Virus record (IMG/VR): IMGVR_UViG_3300043395_001986
Coordinates: 62,001-126,000 of that record
Direction: 5' to 3' (one strand)
DNA from: a virus
Length of the DNA: 64,000 bases
This document shows positions 51,274 to 60,182 of the stretch, piece by piece. Under the pieces are notes generated by a model, which ran no database searches, had not been told where the DNA came from, and was given only the letters and a program-made list of their open reading frames with translations. Position 1 is the stretch's first letter, and the number at the start of each line of letters is the position of its first letter. A program made the position numbers and the translations under genes.

Positions 51274-54200
51274 ATGGCACTTAAATTTAGACGTGGGACA
51301 ACCGCACAGAAATCAGGTTCGTTAGCAGTAGGAGAACCATATATTAACTATGACCTACAAACATTACAAATAGGAACGGACCAAGGAGATGTAACATTGT
51401 CTACAACAAGTCCAACTGCAACATCAGCAGTAGCATCTATTTCCGCATCAAACTTTTTATCAGCTTCTTATTTAGAAATTGTAAATGATGCAAATATTAA
51501 AGGAAATGTAACTATTGGTGGTACAATTCAAATTGGTGATAATACATCGGATACTATTAATGTAGTAGCATCATTGAGTTCTTCACTTATTCCGCAATCA
51601 GATAATACCTATGATTTAGGTTCTCTTTCTAAATCTTGGAAAGACCTTTATATATCTACTGGTTCAATTAAATTTGTATCAGCAGGTACAATAGTAGGTT
51701 CATTATCAACAAATGCATCGGGATTACAATTAACAAACGATATATATGTTGCAAGTGATGGTAACACAGGTGTTAGAGTTGGTAGAGGTGCTGGAAGTAA
51801 TACAACATTTAATACTGCATTAGGTTATGCAGCATTAAACAGCAATACAACTGGACAATCAAATACAGCAGTAGGCGCAACGGCATTAACATCAAATAAA
51901 TCTGGTGATAGTAATGTGGCAGTTGGTACAACCGCATTATCATTTAATGAAGCTGGAAGTGATAATACTGCAGTTGGTACTCAAGCATTATATAAAAATG
52001 CGGGATATCAAAATACAGCAGTAGGTAAAGAAACATTATTTAATAGTATTTCTGGTTCAGGCAATACTGCAGTCGGTGCAATTGCATTAAAAAGAATTGG
52101 TGATAATGGCGGAAATAATACAGCAATTGGTTACCTAGCTGGACAATATGCAAGTGGTTCATCAAATTCAAACGTATATATTGGTAATGGAGCCGGTCCA
52201 ACTGCAAGTGTTGAAGAAAGTGGAAAATTATATATTAACAACGCAGCAAGTAACACTCCATTAATTGGTGGTGATTTTACACAAAGAGAAATATATGTTG
52301 ATGGTGATATTATACCAGCAACAACAAATGCAAGAGATTTAGGTTCTTTAACAAATATTTGGAGAGACCTTTACATTTCTACTGGTTCAATTAAAATGGT
52401 ATCAAATGGTGTAGTTGTTTCCGTATTATCAAATACGGGAAATGGATTTGCATTAGACCAGGGTATTACTGCAAATGGTAATAGTTCATTTGGTACATCA
52501 TCTGCAGCAGTAACATCGGTAACCGGTTCATTGAATGTAAGTGGTGCGGTAGCAGTAATTGGTTCAGTAAGTGCATCAACAATTACTGGTATTGGTAATG
52601 TAACAGCATATTCATCTTCAGTAAATAGTAGAGTATCATCATTAGAATCATTCTCATCTTCATTAGGAAATGGATTTGCAACAGATGCAGAATTAGGAGT
52701 AGTAAGTGCAAGTGCATGGGGAGCATTCCAAAGTGCTTCTGCATACTCTGCATCTTTAGCAACTTCAATTAGTGCAAGTAAAGCAGAGTATACATCATTT
52801 AGTGCAAGTAATGCAACAAATGATAATACTCAAACAACAAATATAACAGCAGCTTCTGCAAGTGCATGGGGAGCATTCCAAAGTGCTTCTGCATACTCTG
52901 CATCTTTAGCAACTTCAATTAGTGAAAGTAATGCAAGTGCAGTAGGATATAGTGCTAGTGCAGCAAGTGCATTGAGTTCTGTAAGTGGTGCAGTAGCAAC
53001 TTCATTAAACAATGCTAGTTCTTCTGCGTATTCAACATTTGCTAAATTAAATGGGGATAACACATTCACCGGAACACAAATTATTACTGGTTCACTTTAT
53101 ATAAGTTCTAATTTAATAGTTCAAGGTTCATCATCATTACAAAATATAACTGCAAGTGCAGTATCAATTGGTACTAATACTGTCATTTTAAATACAAATA
53201 ACCCTGCTGTAAGATATGGTGGGTTATCGGTAACTGATAGTGGTAGTGCAGCAGGTAAGAGTGGTTCTTTATATTTTGATTCAACAGATGATGAGTGGAT
53301 ATTTGTACATCAAGGAAATGCAGCAGTAACTTCATCAACAGTCATTACTGGTCCTGAAACCTATGATAATTTAGGCAACGAAACCCATTTAACTGATAAT
53401 AGATTAGTTAAAGCAAAAAATGGTTTCCATATTGTTGATTCAAATATTTCTGATACTGGTACGAAAGTGAGTATCTCAAGTGATTTAGATGTAATAGGAG
53501 CAATAAGTTCATCAACTATAAATGGTATTGGAAATGTAACATTATATTCATCTTCAGTAGATAGTAGAATTATAACTAATGCAAATGCAGCAGCAGGAGC
53601 GTTCGCAAGTGCAAGTGCATATAGTTCATCTGCAGCAACTTCATTTAGTGCTAGTTTAGCAAACGTAACAGCAATTAGTAGTTCATTTGCGGCAAACACA
53701 ATAACAATAAATGGTACAGCAGTTAAATTAGGTGGTACTTTAACAACCGCACAAACTTTAGCAGGAGCAATTTCATCTTCAGCTCAGGTAAATGGTTTAA
53801 GTATTCTTTATAATTCAATGAGTATTGCTGGTACTTCAACTGCATTAGGTGGAACAATAAGTGCAGCAACAATTGGTAACGCAATTGGAGCATTTAGTTC
53901 ATCAGCACAAGTTAATGGTACTGCAATTCAAAATAATTCAATCACTATCAATGGTACATCAGTAGCATTAGGTGGTACTTTAACTACGGCTCAAACATTA
54001 GCCGGTGCAATAAGTTCATCAGCACAAGTTGACCATAACTCAACTACAAACTATTCAGCAAATAGACATATTGACCATACCGCAGTTTCAATTACAGCAG
54101 GTAGTGGTATTAGTGGTGGTGGTGATATTAGTGCAACTAGAACATTAACATTAGATACCGGTTCTGCACACTTTTTAGGTGGAGCAAGAGGAGCAATATC

Positions 54201-54825
54201 AGTATCAGATACAACTGGTGCAAGTGGTATTGATTTAACATATAATAGTGGTACGGGAGTATTGAGTGGTGTTTTAGCAAATTCGGCGATAACAATTGCA
54301 GGTAGTTCTACTTCATTAGGTGGTTCAATAAGTGCAGCAACAATTGGTAACGCAATTGGAGCATTTAGTGGTTCTGCACAAGTAGATTTAACAGCAACAA
54401 CTAACTATGGCACTTATATTAACCAAGCAGTTAAAACAACTTCTTCACCAACATTTGCTGGTTTAACAATCAATGGTTCAATTACAGCAACCGGAGATAT
54501 TACTGCATACTATACTTCTGATAGAAGATTTAAAAATAATGTTCAAACAATTCCTAACGCATTGGATAAGGTTAGAGCATTAAATGGTGTGACTTGGGAT
54601 TGGGCAGAAAATACAAATGATGTAACAAAAGCAGCACCAACAACTGGTCTTATCGCACAAGAAGTTCAAGCAGTATTACCACAAGTTGTTAAGGAAAAAG
54701 AAGATGGTTTCTTGGGATTGGATTACTCAAAGATGATTGGTCTTTTAGTAGAAGCAATTAAGGAACAACAATATAAAATAGATTTATTATCCGCTGAATT
54801 AGAAGGATTAAAAACTAAAGATTAA
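51274..54825 (+). CDS. Tail fibre with YadA-like head repeats and C-terminal S74 chaperone
   Basis: The 1183-residue protein starts with ALKFRRGTTAQKSGSLAVGEPYINYD. Residues about 170-310 carry repeats of the trimeric-autotransporter head type (NTALGYAALNSNTTGQ, NTAVGATALTSNKSGD, NVAVGTTALSFNEAGS, NTAVGTQALYKNAGYQ). Coil units, a globular module shared with the 1592-residue fibre (GSLYISSNLIVQGSS) and a series of TINGTAVKLGGTLTTAQTL repeats follow. The end is the S74 domain: YTSDRRFKNNVQTIPNALDKV, VTWDWAENTND, TGLIAQEVQAVLPQVV and LGLDYSKMIGLLVEAIKEQ. It probably forms another receptor-binding fibre. Confidence 0.85.
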   Translation: MALKFRRGTTAQKSGSLAVGEPYINYDLQTLQIGTDQGDVTLSTTSPTATSAVASISASNFLSASYLEIVNDANIKGNVTIGGTIQIGDNTSDTINVVASLSSSLIPQSDNTYDLGSLSKSWKDLYISTGSIKFVSAGTIVGSLSTNASGLQLTNDIYVASDGNTGVRVGRGAGSNTTFNTALGYAALNSNTTGQSNTAVGATALTSNKSGDSNVAVGTTALSFNEAGSDNTAVGTQALYKNAGYQNTAVGKETLFNSISGSGNTAVGAIALKRIGDNGGNNTAIGYLAGQYASGSSNSNVYIGNGAGPTASVEESGKLYINNAASNTPLIGGDFTQREIYVDGDIIPATTNARDLGSLTNIWRDLYISTGSIKMVSNGVVVSVLSNTGNGFALDQGITANGNSSFGTSSAAVTSVTGSLNVSGAVAVIGSVSASTITGIGNVTAYSSSVNSRVSSLESFSSSLGNGFATDAELGVVSASAWGAFQSASAYSASLATSISASKAEYTSFSASNATNDNTQTTNITAASASAWGAFQSASAYSASLATSISESNASAVGYSASAASALSSVSGAVATSLNNASSSAYSTFAKLNGDNTFTGTQIITGSLYISSNLIVQGSSSLQNITASAVSIGTNTVILNTNNPAVRYGGLSVTDSGSAAGKSGSLYFDSTDDEWIFVHQGNAAVTSSTVITGPETYDNLGNETHLTDNRLVKAKNGFHIVDSNISDTGTKVSISSDLDVIGAISSSTINGIGNVTLYSSSVDSRIITNANAAAGAFASASAYSSSAATSFSASLANVTAISSSFAANTITINGTAVKLGGTLTTAQTLAGAISSSAQVNGLSILYNSMSIAGTSTALGGTISAATIGNAIGAFSSSAQVNGTAIQNNSITINGTSVALGGTLTTAQTLAGAISSSAQVDHNSTTNYSANRHIDHTAVSITAGSGISGGGDISATRTLTLDTGSAHFLGGARGAISVSDTTGASGIDLTYNSGTGVLSGVLANSAITIAGSSTSLGGSISAATIGNAIGAFSGSAQVDLTATTNYGTYINQAVKTTSSPTFAGLTINGSITATGDITAYYTSDRRFKNNVQTIPNALDKVRALNGVTWDWAENTNDVTKAAPTTGLIAQEVQAVLPQVVKEKEDGFLGLDYSKMIGLLVEAIKEQQYKIDLLSAELEGLKTKD
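51800..52170 (+). repeat. YadA-head-like coding repeats
   Basis: Five to seven copies of about 45 nt that encode NTAVGxxAL-type units. They form a left-handed beta roll in bacterial adhesins. Confidence 0.65.
52707..52774 (+). repeat. 68-nt direct repeat, copy 1
   Basis: Identical to 52857-52924, 150 nt later. It encodes the SASAWGAFQSASAYSASLATSI segment of the fibre rod. Confidence 0.8.
52857..52924 (+). repeat. 68-nt direct repeat, copy 2
   Basis: Exact copy of 52707-52774. The flanking codons differ (SKAEYTS after copy 1, SNASAVG after copy 2). Confidence 0.8.
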
Positions 54826-54827
54826 TA

Positions 54828-55838
54828 ATGTATGATGTTTATTATACAACTGGTTACGGAAATAAAGTAGGAGCTGGAAGTGATTTGTGGGTTAACAATT
54901 GGATTGAATGTGTGGCTCCAAAACTTACAAAAAAATCAGTATTACTAATTCATAGAAGTAAGCCAAAAAATTACGAAGAGGGGAATGAACTTCCCCTTTC
55001 CGTTTTTTGGCAAAGTGATGACCCAATTAAATTTGATGAAATGTTGGATGAATGTGAAAATATACACATTCTACACGGACATTATTATCCATCACATGGA
55101 TTAATAAGAAATCTAAATAAAATAAAAAGTTATGTAATGCATAACTCAATTGATTTGAGTTTAAAAGCTGGTTTATTCTCCGATGCACCAGGTGTACAAC
55201 ACTTTGGAGCAGATAGTGAATGGGAAAATAATATAATTGAAAAAGCAGAAAAAAGAATTTGGGTTGGAGTATTTGATACACCAAAACATGCTAATTATAA
55301 ATTTGAAAATATCCCAAATTATTATGAGTTTATTCATAATAAAAAACTATCAGATTCAACAATAGTTGGATTTGCAGCAAGAACTGAAACACGAAAGAGA
55401 GTTTGGTATTTAGAAAATATAAAAAGTGTAATTTTTACAAATGCTAAAATTTTAAGAGATATCTGGGAGAAAAAATATGGATGTGATTTTAGAAAATCAA
55501 AAGTATATAATTTTGATTGGCAATTTCACACTAATTTTTTTGAAATGGATTGGGGAATAGCACATTGTGCATTTAACTATGAACCATTTGGATATGGTAT
55601 ATTTCAAGCCGTTGATTGGGGTAAACTTCCAATAATTAGTAATACATGGAATCCTGATTTTGGCTATCCATTTAGAGCTGATAATAAAAAAGAATTTGAA
55701 AATTGTGTTGAAAATATAAAAAAATTAAGTTACGAAGAAAAAGAAATACATTTTAATAAAATAAAAATGTTTTTATCTGATAATTATTCCGACAAAGAAT
55801 TGTGGACAAAAAGATTATTAGATATTTATATTAGTTAA
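54828..55838 (+). CDS. GT-B glycosyltransferase within the fibre locus
   Basis: A 336-residue protein with an N-terminal Rossmann-like half (VYYTTGYGNKVGAGSDLWVNNW, 4-25; HILHGHYYPSHGL) and a C-terminal half with VGFAARTETRKRVWYLEN and CAFNYEPFGYGIFQAVDWGKLPIISNTW, which mirrors the GT4 donor site EPFG...q.ve.m..g.piI. It probably transfers a sugar to a protein or glycan. Its place, 3 nt after a fibre gene and 12 nt before the Hint-LamG gene, suggests that it glycosylates fibre Ser/Thr residues. An intragenic terminator-like hairpin lies at 54979. Confidence 0.75.
   Translation: MYDVYYTTGYGNKVGAGSDLWVNNWIECVAPKLTKKSVLLIHRSKPKNYEEGNELPLSVFWQSDDPIKFDEMLDECENIHILHGHYYPSHGLIRNLNKIKSYVMHNSIDLSLKAGLFSDAPGVQHFGADSEWENNIIEKAEKRIWVGVFDTPKHANYKFENIPNYYEFIHNKKLSDSTIVGFAARTETRKRVWYLENIKSVIFTNAKILRDIWEKKYGCDFRKSKVYNFDWQFHTNFFEMDWGIAHCAFNYEPFGYGIFQAVDWGKLPIISNTWNPDFGYPFRADNKKEFENCVENIKKLSYEEKEIHFNKIKMFLSDNYSDKELWTKRLLDIYIS
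54979..55008 (+). terminator. Terminator-like hairpin inside the glycosyltransferase gene
   Basis: AGGGGAA pairs perfectly with TTCCCCT over a 5-nt loop (54979-54997), followed by TTCCGTTTTTT. It lies about 150 nt into the coding region and could attenuate transcription from the fibre genes. Confidence 0.4.
55822..55830 (+). promoter_or_regulatory. ATATTTATA motif inside the end of the glycosyltransferase gene
   Basis: It is 29 nt before the ATG at 55851 and is followed by an SD-like site. It is the only copy seen inside a coding end. Confidence 0.4.
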
Positions 55839-55843
55839 AGGAG
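55837..55843 (+). promoter_or_regulatory. Strong SD site before the Hint-LamG gene
   Basis: AAAGGAG lies 7 nt before the ATG at 55851. It supports this start and is unusual in a genome where most genes lack SD sites. Confidence 0.6.
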
Positions 55844-55850
55844 AAAGACC

Positions 55851-57512
55851 ATGCCAAAAACAAATTTAAGTTTAGGAAACTTATTCAGAGCAACAAAAGG
55901 AACAGCACGTTCAACCGAAACTTCATCACTTAATAATAATAATGGTGGAGGTAGTACACAAGTATCACTATCTGATTTTGCAGTAGATTCTGTTACCCAC
56001 AATCACGTATTTACTTATGTTGTAGAAGGAACATCAGAAACATTTACAACAACATTTGGTAGTGCAGGAACAAGACATAGTTCGAGAGTAGCAGGTGTAT
56101 CACAAAATTACACTGTCACAACAAGTGATGCAGCTCAATTCACTATTACGGCAACACCACCAAACTTTTCAATCAATGCACAATCAGTAACATCTGGTGC
56201 ATATGCAGGGCAGAGTGCGGGATGTACAATTAGTGCAACTTATGCAGATGGATTTAATACATCAGCAACGGGATATAATGTAGCATCTACAAAAACAATA
56301 TATTCAGTAGATACATACAATTCAATCAATGATGTTTATTGTGTAAGCACAGATACGCAAATTCAATTAGCAGATGGTTCATTAGTGGATGCAGGCGATG
56401 TGTATGTTGGAGATAAATTATTAGCATATGTACCTACAACTTTACCAGATGAGAGTGATTCATTTAATCCATGGATTTGGTGGAATGAAAATCAATTAGC
56501 AGGTAATACGCAAGAAGTTGTTGTTAGAAATGTATTTTTTAATTTTGTAGATAAATTCTATAATATAAATGATGGTTTATTAAAAGTTACAGAAACTCAC
56601 CCTACATTATGTTTGGATGAACCATCTGGTGTTTATAAGTTTAAGCAGGCAATGGATATTAGAGTTGGTGATAAACTTGTAAAATATAATAAAGATACAA
56701 ACCAAATAGAAGAAATAGTTGTAACATCAAACGCATTAGTATTAAGTTCAATAGAAGTTGTTACAATAGATGTTGAGCAAGCTGACGTTTATTTAGCAAA
56801 TGGGTTTATTTCACATAATAAAGGTTCAAACTCAATTATTCCTATTCCAAACGCAAACTTAAGAATGTATTTGCATCCACAATACTCACAATCAGTTGAA
56901 GTAAATACAACAGACTGGTCAGACCTTTCTGGATTTAAAACAGGATTTAGACAAATTGCAACACCTACTAGAAATACAACCCCATACTATACTTGGACGT
57001 TGAATGGTAGTTCACAATATTTTTTCAAACCAGCAAATGGTTCAGCAGATGCATTAAGTACAGGTGCAACTGAATTTAATCAATCCGCATTTACATTGAT
57101 TATGTGGATTAAAACTCCTGCTACATTAGGTACTGCAACTTTATTTAGTAAAACAAATGGTTCTTCTAAAGATTATGAATTAGCAATGACTTCAACTGCT
57201 TTACAATTGAATTCAAGTGTATTCGGAAATGTATCAGTAACACATGGTTTAAGTACATCTACATATAATATGTTGGCAGTAACATTAAGTGGCACAACAA
57301 CTAAATTTTATAAAAACGGAACACAGGTAGGAACTGACCAAACAACAACGGCGGGTACTGCAAATAATTCATATCCTTTATATATAGGTGGAGGAGTTGG
57401 TACTTACTTTAATGGTGAAATTGGTGAAGTAATATTCTATGGTGGAAGTGCATTAACAGCACAAAACATATCAGATATTTACGCTAATACCAAAGGAAGT
57501 TATGGTTTGTAA
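55851..57512 (+). CDS. Virion-type protein with an intein-like (Hint) domain and C-terminal LamG domain
   Basis: The 553-residue protein has three parts. Residues 1-163 are Ser/Thr-rich and beta-like. A Hint domain follows, from Cys164 (CVSTDTQIQLADGSLVDAGD, block A) through TETHPTLC (247-254, with the block B Thr and His250) to VYLANGFISHN (313-323). The residue after His-Asn is Lys324, not Cys, Ser or Thr. This fits a bacterial-intein-like type A domain, which cleaves more often than it splices. Residues about 355-553 form a LamG/concanavalin domain (FTLIMWIKTPATLGTATLFSK, KFYKNGTQVG, YIGGGVGTYFNGEIGEVIFYGG). It is probably an adhesin or fibre that self-processes. Confidence 0.75.
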   Translation: MPKTNLSLGNLFRATKGTARSTETSSLNNNNGGGSTQVSLSDFAVDSVTHNHVFTYVVEGTSETFTTTFGSAGTRHSSRVAGVSQNYTVTTSDAAQFTITATPPNFSINAQSVTSGAYAGQSAGCTISATYADGFNTSATGYNVASTKTIYSVDTYNSINDVYCVSTDTQIQLADGSLVDAGDVYVGDKLLAYVPTTLPDESDSFNPWIWWNENQLAGNTQEVVVRNVFFNFVDKFYNINDGLLKVTETHPTLCLDEPSGVYKFKQAMDIRVGDKLVKYNKDTNQIEEIVVTSNALVLSSIEVVTIDVEQADVYLANGFISHNKGSNSIIPIPNANLRMYLHPQYSQSVEVNTTDWSDLSGFKTGFRQIATPTRNTTPYYTWTLNGSSQYFFKPANGSADALSTGATEFNQSAFTLIMWIKTPATLGTATLFSKTNGSSKDYELAMTSTALQLNSSVFGNVSVTHGLSTSTYNMLAVTLSGTTTKFYKNGTQVGTDQTTTAGTANNSYPLYIGGGVGTYFNGEIGEVIFYGGSALTAQNISDIYANTKGSYGL

Positions 57513-57522
57513 TAATTTTTAT

Positions 57523-57539
57523 ATATTTATATATACAAA
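57523..57539 (+). promoter_or_regulatory. 17-nt intergenic motif, copy 2 of 3
   Basis: Same sequence as at 22101. It is 27 nt before the ATG at 57550. Confidence 0.5.
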
Positions 57540-57549
57540 AATATAAACT

Positions 57550-57798
57550 ATGAAAATAAGAGAAGAATTGTTACAACAAGTTAAACAGATTAGAACATCT
57601 GCAATTCAAATCACAACTACATTAGGTGATTTAGTAATTGATGAAAATAATATCAAGTTACAAAAAGAAGAGTTATTAAAAAACTATTCTCAATTAATTG
57701 TAAGTGAAAAAAATTTAATAGATACAATTAATAAAGAATATGGAGAAGGTAATTTAGATTTGGCAACCGGAGAGTTCACACCAACTGAACAAAAATAA
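57550..57798 (+). CDS. Small coiled-coil hypothetical protein before the tail sheath
   Basis: An 82-residue helical protein (IREELLQQVKQIRTSAIQI, KLQKEELLKNYSQLIVSEKNLIDTI) with a short tail, GNLDLATGEFTPTEQK, that looks like the end of a virion protein. It could be a small tail component or an assembly factor. It has its own promoter-like motif. There is no family I can name. Confidence 0.6.
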   Translation: MKIREELLQQVKQIRTSAIQITTTLGDLVIDENNIKLQKEELLKNYSQLIVSEKNLIDTINKEYGEGNLDLATGEFTPTEQK

Positions 57799-57830
57799 AA
57801 AAACAAAGATACTTTTCAAACTAAATACAT

Positions 57831-57840
57831 ATATTTATAT
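57831..57840 (+). promoter_or_regulatory. ATATTTATAT motif before the tail sheath gene
   Basis: It is 48 nt before the ATG at 57879. Confidence 0.4.
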
Positions 57841-57866
57841 GAAGAGTATTTCTATATAAAACATTT

Positions 57867-57872
57867 AAGGAG
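57867..57872 (+). promoter_or_regulatory. Strong SD site of the tail sheath gene
   Basis: AAGGAG lies 6 nt before the ATG, a textbook spacing for one of the most abundant virion proteins. Confidence 0.65.
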
Positions 57873-57878
57873 AAAACA

Positions 57879-60137
57879 ATGGCAGAAAAAATAGTATCAC
57901 CAGGCGTATTTACGAGAGAAAATGACCTTTCGTTTTTAGCACAAGGAGTATCAAACATCGGAGCGGCAATCGTAGGGCCTTTCAAACAAGGACCTGCATT
58001 CAAACCAACCATCGTAACATCACAATCTGAATTAGCAGATATTTTTGGTGTTGCAGATGGCACTTATTATACCCCGTTAGCAGCTCAAAATTATTTGAGA
58101 GAAGCAGGTAGTGTAACAATTTGTAGAGTAGCAGGTTTAGGTGGTTATACCGATCCTGGAGCAGTAATTTTAAAAGCAACAACAGCCGGAGAATCTGCAT
58201 CAGTAGGTATCTTATTCAATACAATTGATGGTATCACAGGCTCAGCATTTACTTCATTTGGAAATGGTAATTTCACAATAAATGGAATATCATCTTCAGT
58301 TGTAGCAGCAAGTACAGCATCAATTGATGATGTTTTTGGTACATCTCCGTTAGGTGAAAAAGGTGCATATACAATTGGATTATTCGAAAATCACGGATTA
58401 ACAATAGATGGTACAACTACATTAACAGCAGTTAGTGCATCTCAAAATTTTGCATTTGATGCAACTTACGCATCAACACCTTGGGTTAAATCACAAGAAA
58501 TTGGTGGTGAAAGATTTGATTTATTTAGAATACATACATTATCAGATGGTGATGTTGAGAATACAAGATTCAAAGTAACTATTTCTCAAATTAAGAGAGC
58601 AGGTTCAATCGTAGGTTCTGATTATGGTTCTTTCTCATTGCAAGTTAGAAAATTCAACGATACAGATAAGAAAAGATTTATATTAGAGCAATACAACGGA
58701 TTAACATTAGACCCAGATTCTCCAAATTATATAGCAAGAGTAATTGGTGATATTTACAATACAATTGATACCGAAGGTATTAGTGGTAAAGTATCTGAAA
58801 ATGGTGTTTGGAAAAACAAATCTAAATACATTAGAGTAGAAGTTAAAGATGGTAGTTTATATCCTGCAGCAGCAGTTCCATTTGGACATGGAGCATATAC
58901 ATTACCTGTATCAGTAAGTGCAGCAATAGGTAATATCATACCAAAAGTAACTTATTCAACAGCATCATTGAGTTCTTCTGTATATACTAGTGGTATTGAT
59001 TTAGAAGGAAACACAGATAATAAGATTTATTTAAGAGCTATACCAGCAAATGCGGGTATTGGTGCAAATGAAGTATTTGGATTAGATACAAATGTTGGAT
59101 TGGAGCTATCAGTAGCAAATGATAATCCAACTCAAATTTCATATAGAAGTTTTACTATTGCATTCCAAGGTGGATTTGATGGTTTTGATGTTAGATTATC
59201 TAAAGCAAAATCAGATGATAACGATAATAGTGCATGGTTAACCGGTAATGTAGGTGGTATGTTATGTGCAGCATCTACACAAAGTGGTTCAATAGCATAT
59301 TCTTTATGTTTTAACGCATTATCTAATAAAGATGAATATGATATTAATCTATTAGTAACTCCTGGTATTGTGAGAAGTTTACATCCATCAGTAGTAACAG
59401 CAGCATTAGATATGATTGAAGCTAGAGAAGATGCATTCTATGTATTCGATGCAGTTGACCATAGTGGTGATATTTTAAGTGTAGTAGAGCAAGCAGAGGC
59501 AGTAGATTCAAACTACGCAGGTACTTATTATCCTTGGGTTAAAACAATTGATAGTAATACTAACAAATTAATAACTATCCCACCATCAGTATTGATTCCA
59601 GCTGTTTACGCAGCAAACGATAACGCTAAAGCTGAATGGTTTGCACCAGCAGGTTTAAATAGAGGTGGATTAGTAGGAGCAGTTGGTGTAGTTAATAGAT
59701 TAACACACGCAGAAAGAGATACATTATATGAATCAAATGTAAACCCAATCGCTCAATTCCCAGGACAAGGTATTGTAGTATTCGGACAAAAAACATTACA
59801 ACAATTACCATCAGCATTAGATAGAATTAATGTAAGAAGATTGTTAATCAACTTGAAAAAGTTTGTTGCATCTTCAGCTAGATTCTTGGTGTTCGAACAA
59901 AACACTGCTGAATTGAGAGCTAAGTTTTTAAACATTGTAAATCCATATATGGAATCAATCCAACAAAGACAAGGTTTATATACATTTAAAGTAGTAATGG
60001 ATGAAAGTAATAATACTCCTGATACAATTGATAGAAATATCTTACAAGGAGCTATCTACTTACAACCAACTAAAACAGCTGAATTCATTGTAATTGATTT
60101 CAATGTTTTACCAACCGGCGCTACTTTTAACGCATAA
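57879..60137 (+). CDS. gp18: Contractile tail sheath protein (gp18-like)
   Basis: The 752-residue protein starts with VSPGVFTRENDLSFLAQGVSNIGAAIVGPFKQGPAF (7-42), the typical sheath start. The conserved C-terminal domain has LYESNVNPIAQFPGQGIVVFGQKTLQQLPSALDRINVRRL (about 615-654), FEQNTAELRAKFLNIVNPYMESIQQRQGL and VVMDESNNTPDTIDRNILQGAIYLQPTKTAEFIVIDF. It is longer than T4 gp18 (659). It forms the outer contractile cylinder. The tail tube gene follows directly. Confidence 0.95.
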   Translation: MAEKIVSPGVFTRENDLSFLAQGVSNIGAAIVGPFKQGPAFKPTIVTSQSELADIFGVADGTYYTPLAAQNYLREAGSVTICRVAGLGGYTDPGAVILKATTAGESASVGILFNTIDGITGSAFTSFGNGNFTINGISSSVVAASTASIDDVFGTSPLGEKGAYTIGLFENHGLTIDGTTTLTAVSASQNFAFDATYASTPWVKSQEIGGERFDLFRIHTLSDGDVENTRFKVTISQIKRAGSIVGSDYGSFSLQVRKFNDTDKKRFILEQYNGLTLDPDSPNYIARVIGDIYNTIDTEGISGKVSENGVWKNKSKYIRVEVKDGSLYPAAAVPFGHGAYTLPVSVSAAIGNIIPKVTYSTASLSSSVYTSGIDLEGNTDNKIYLRAIPANAGIGANEVFGLDTNVGLELSVANDNPTQISYRSFTIAFQGGFDGFDVRLSKAKSDDNDNSAWLTGNVGGMLCAASTQSGSIAYSLCFNALSNKDEYDINLLVTPGIVRSLHPSVVTAALDMIEAREDAFYVFDAVDHSGDILSVVEQAEAVDSNYAGTYYPWVKTIDSNTNKLITIPPSVLIPAVYAANDNAKAEWFAPAGLNRGGLVGAVGVVNRLTHAERDTLYESNVNPIAQFPGQGIVVFGQKTLQQLPSALDRINVRRLLINLKKFVASSARFLVFEQNTAELRAKFLNIVNPYMESIQQRQGLYTFKVVMDESNNTPDTIDRNILQGAIYLQPTKTAEFIVIDFNVLPTGATFNA

Positions 60138-60168
60138 TTAAAAAAAGAGATACTTATATACAACGATT

Positions 60169-60174
60169 AAAGGA
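60169..60174 (+). promoter_or_regulatory. SD site of the tail tube gene
   Basis: AAAGGA lies 8 nt before the ATG at 60183. A weaker relative of the promoter-like motif (TACTTATATA) is at 60151. Confidence 0.5.
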
Positions 60175-60182
60175 TAAAAAAT

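Noticed and set aside
55851-57512. True protein-splicing intein
   Set aside because: The +1 residue is Lys and there is no homing endonuclease block; a Hint/intein-like cleaving domain is the safer call.
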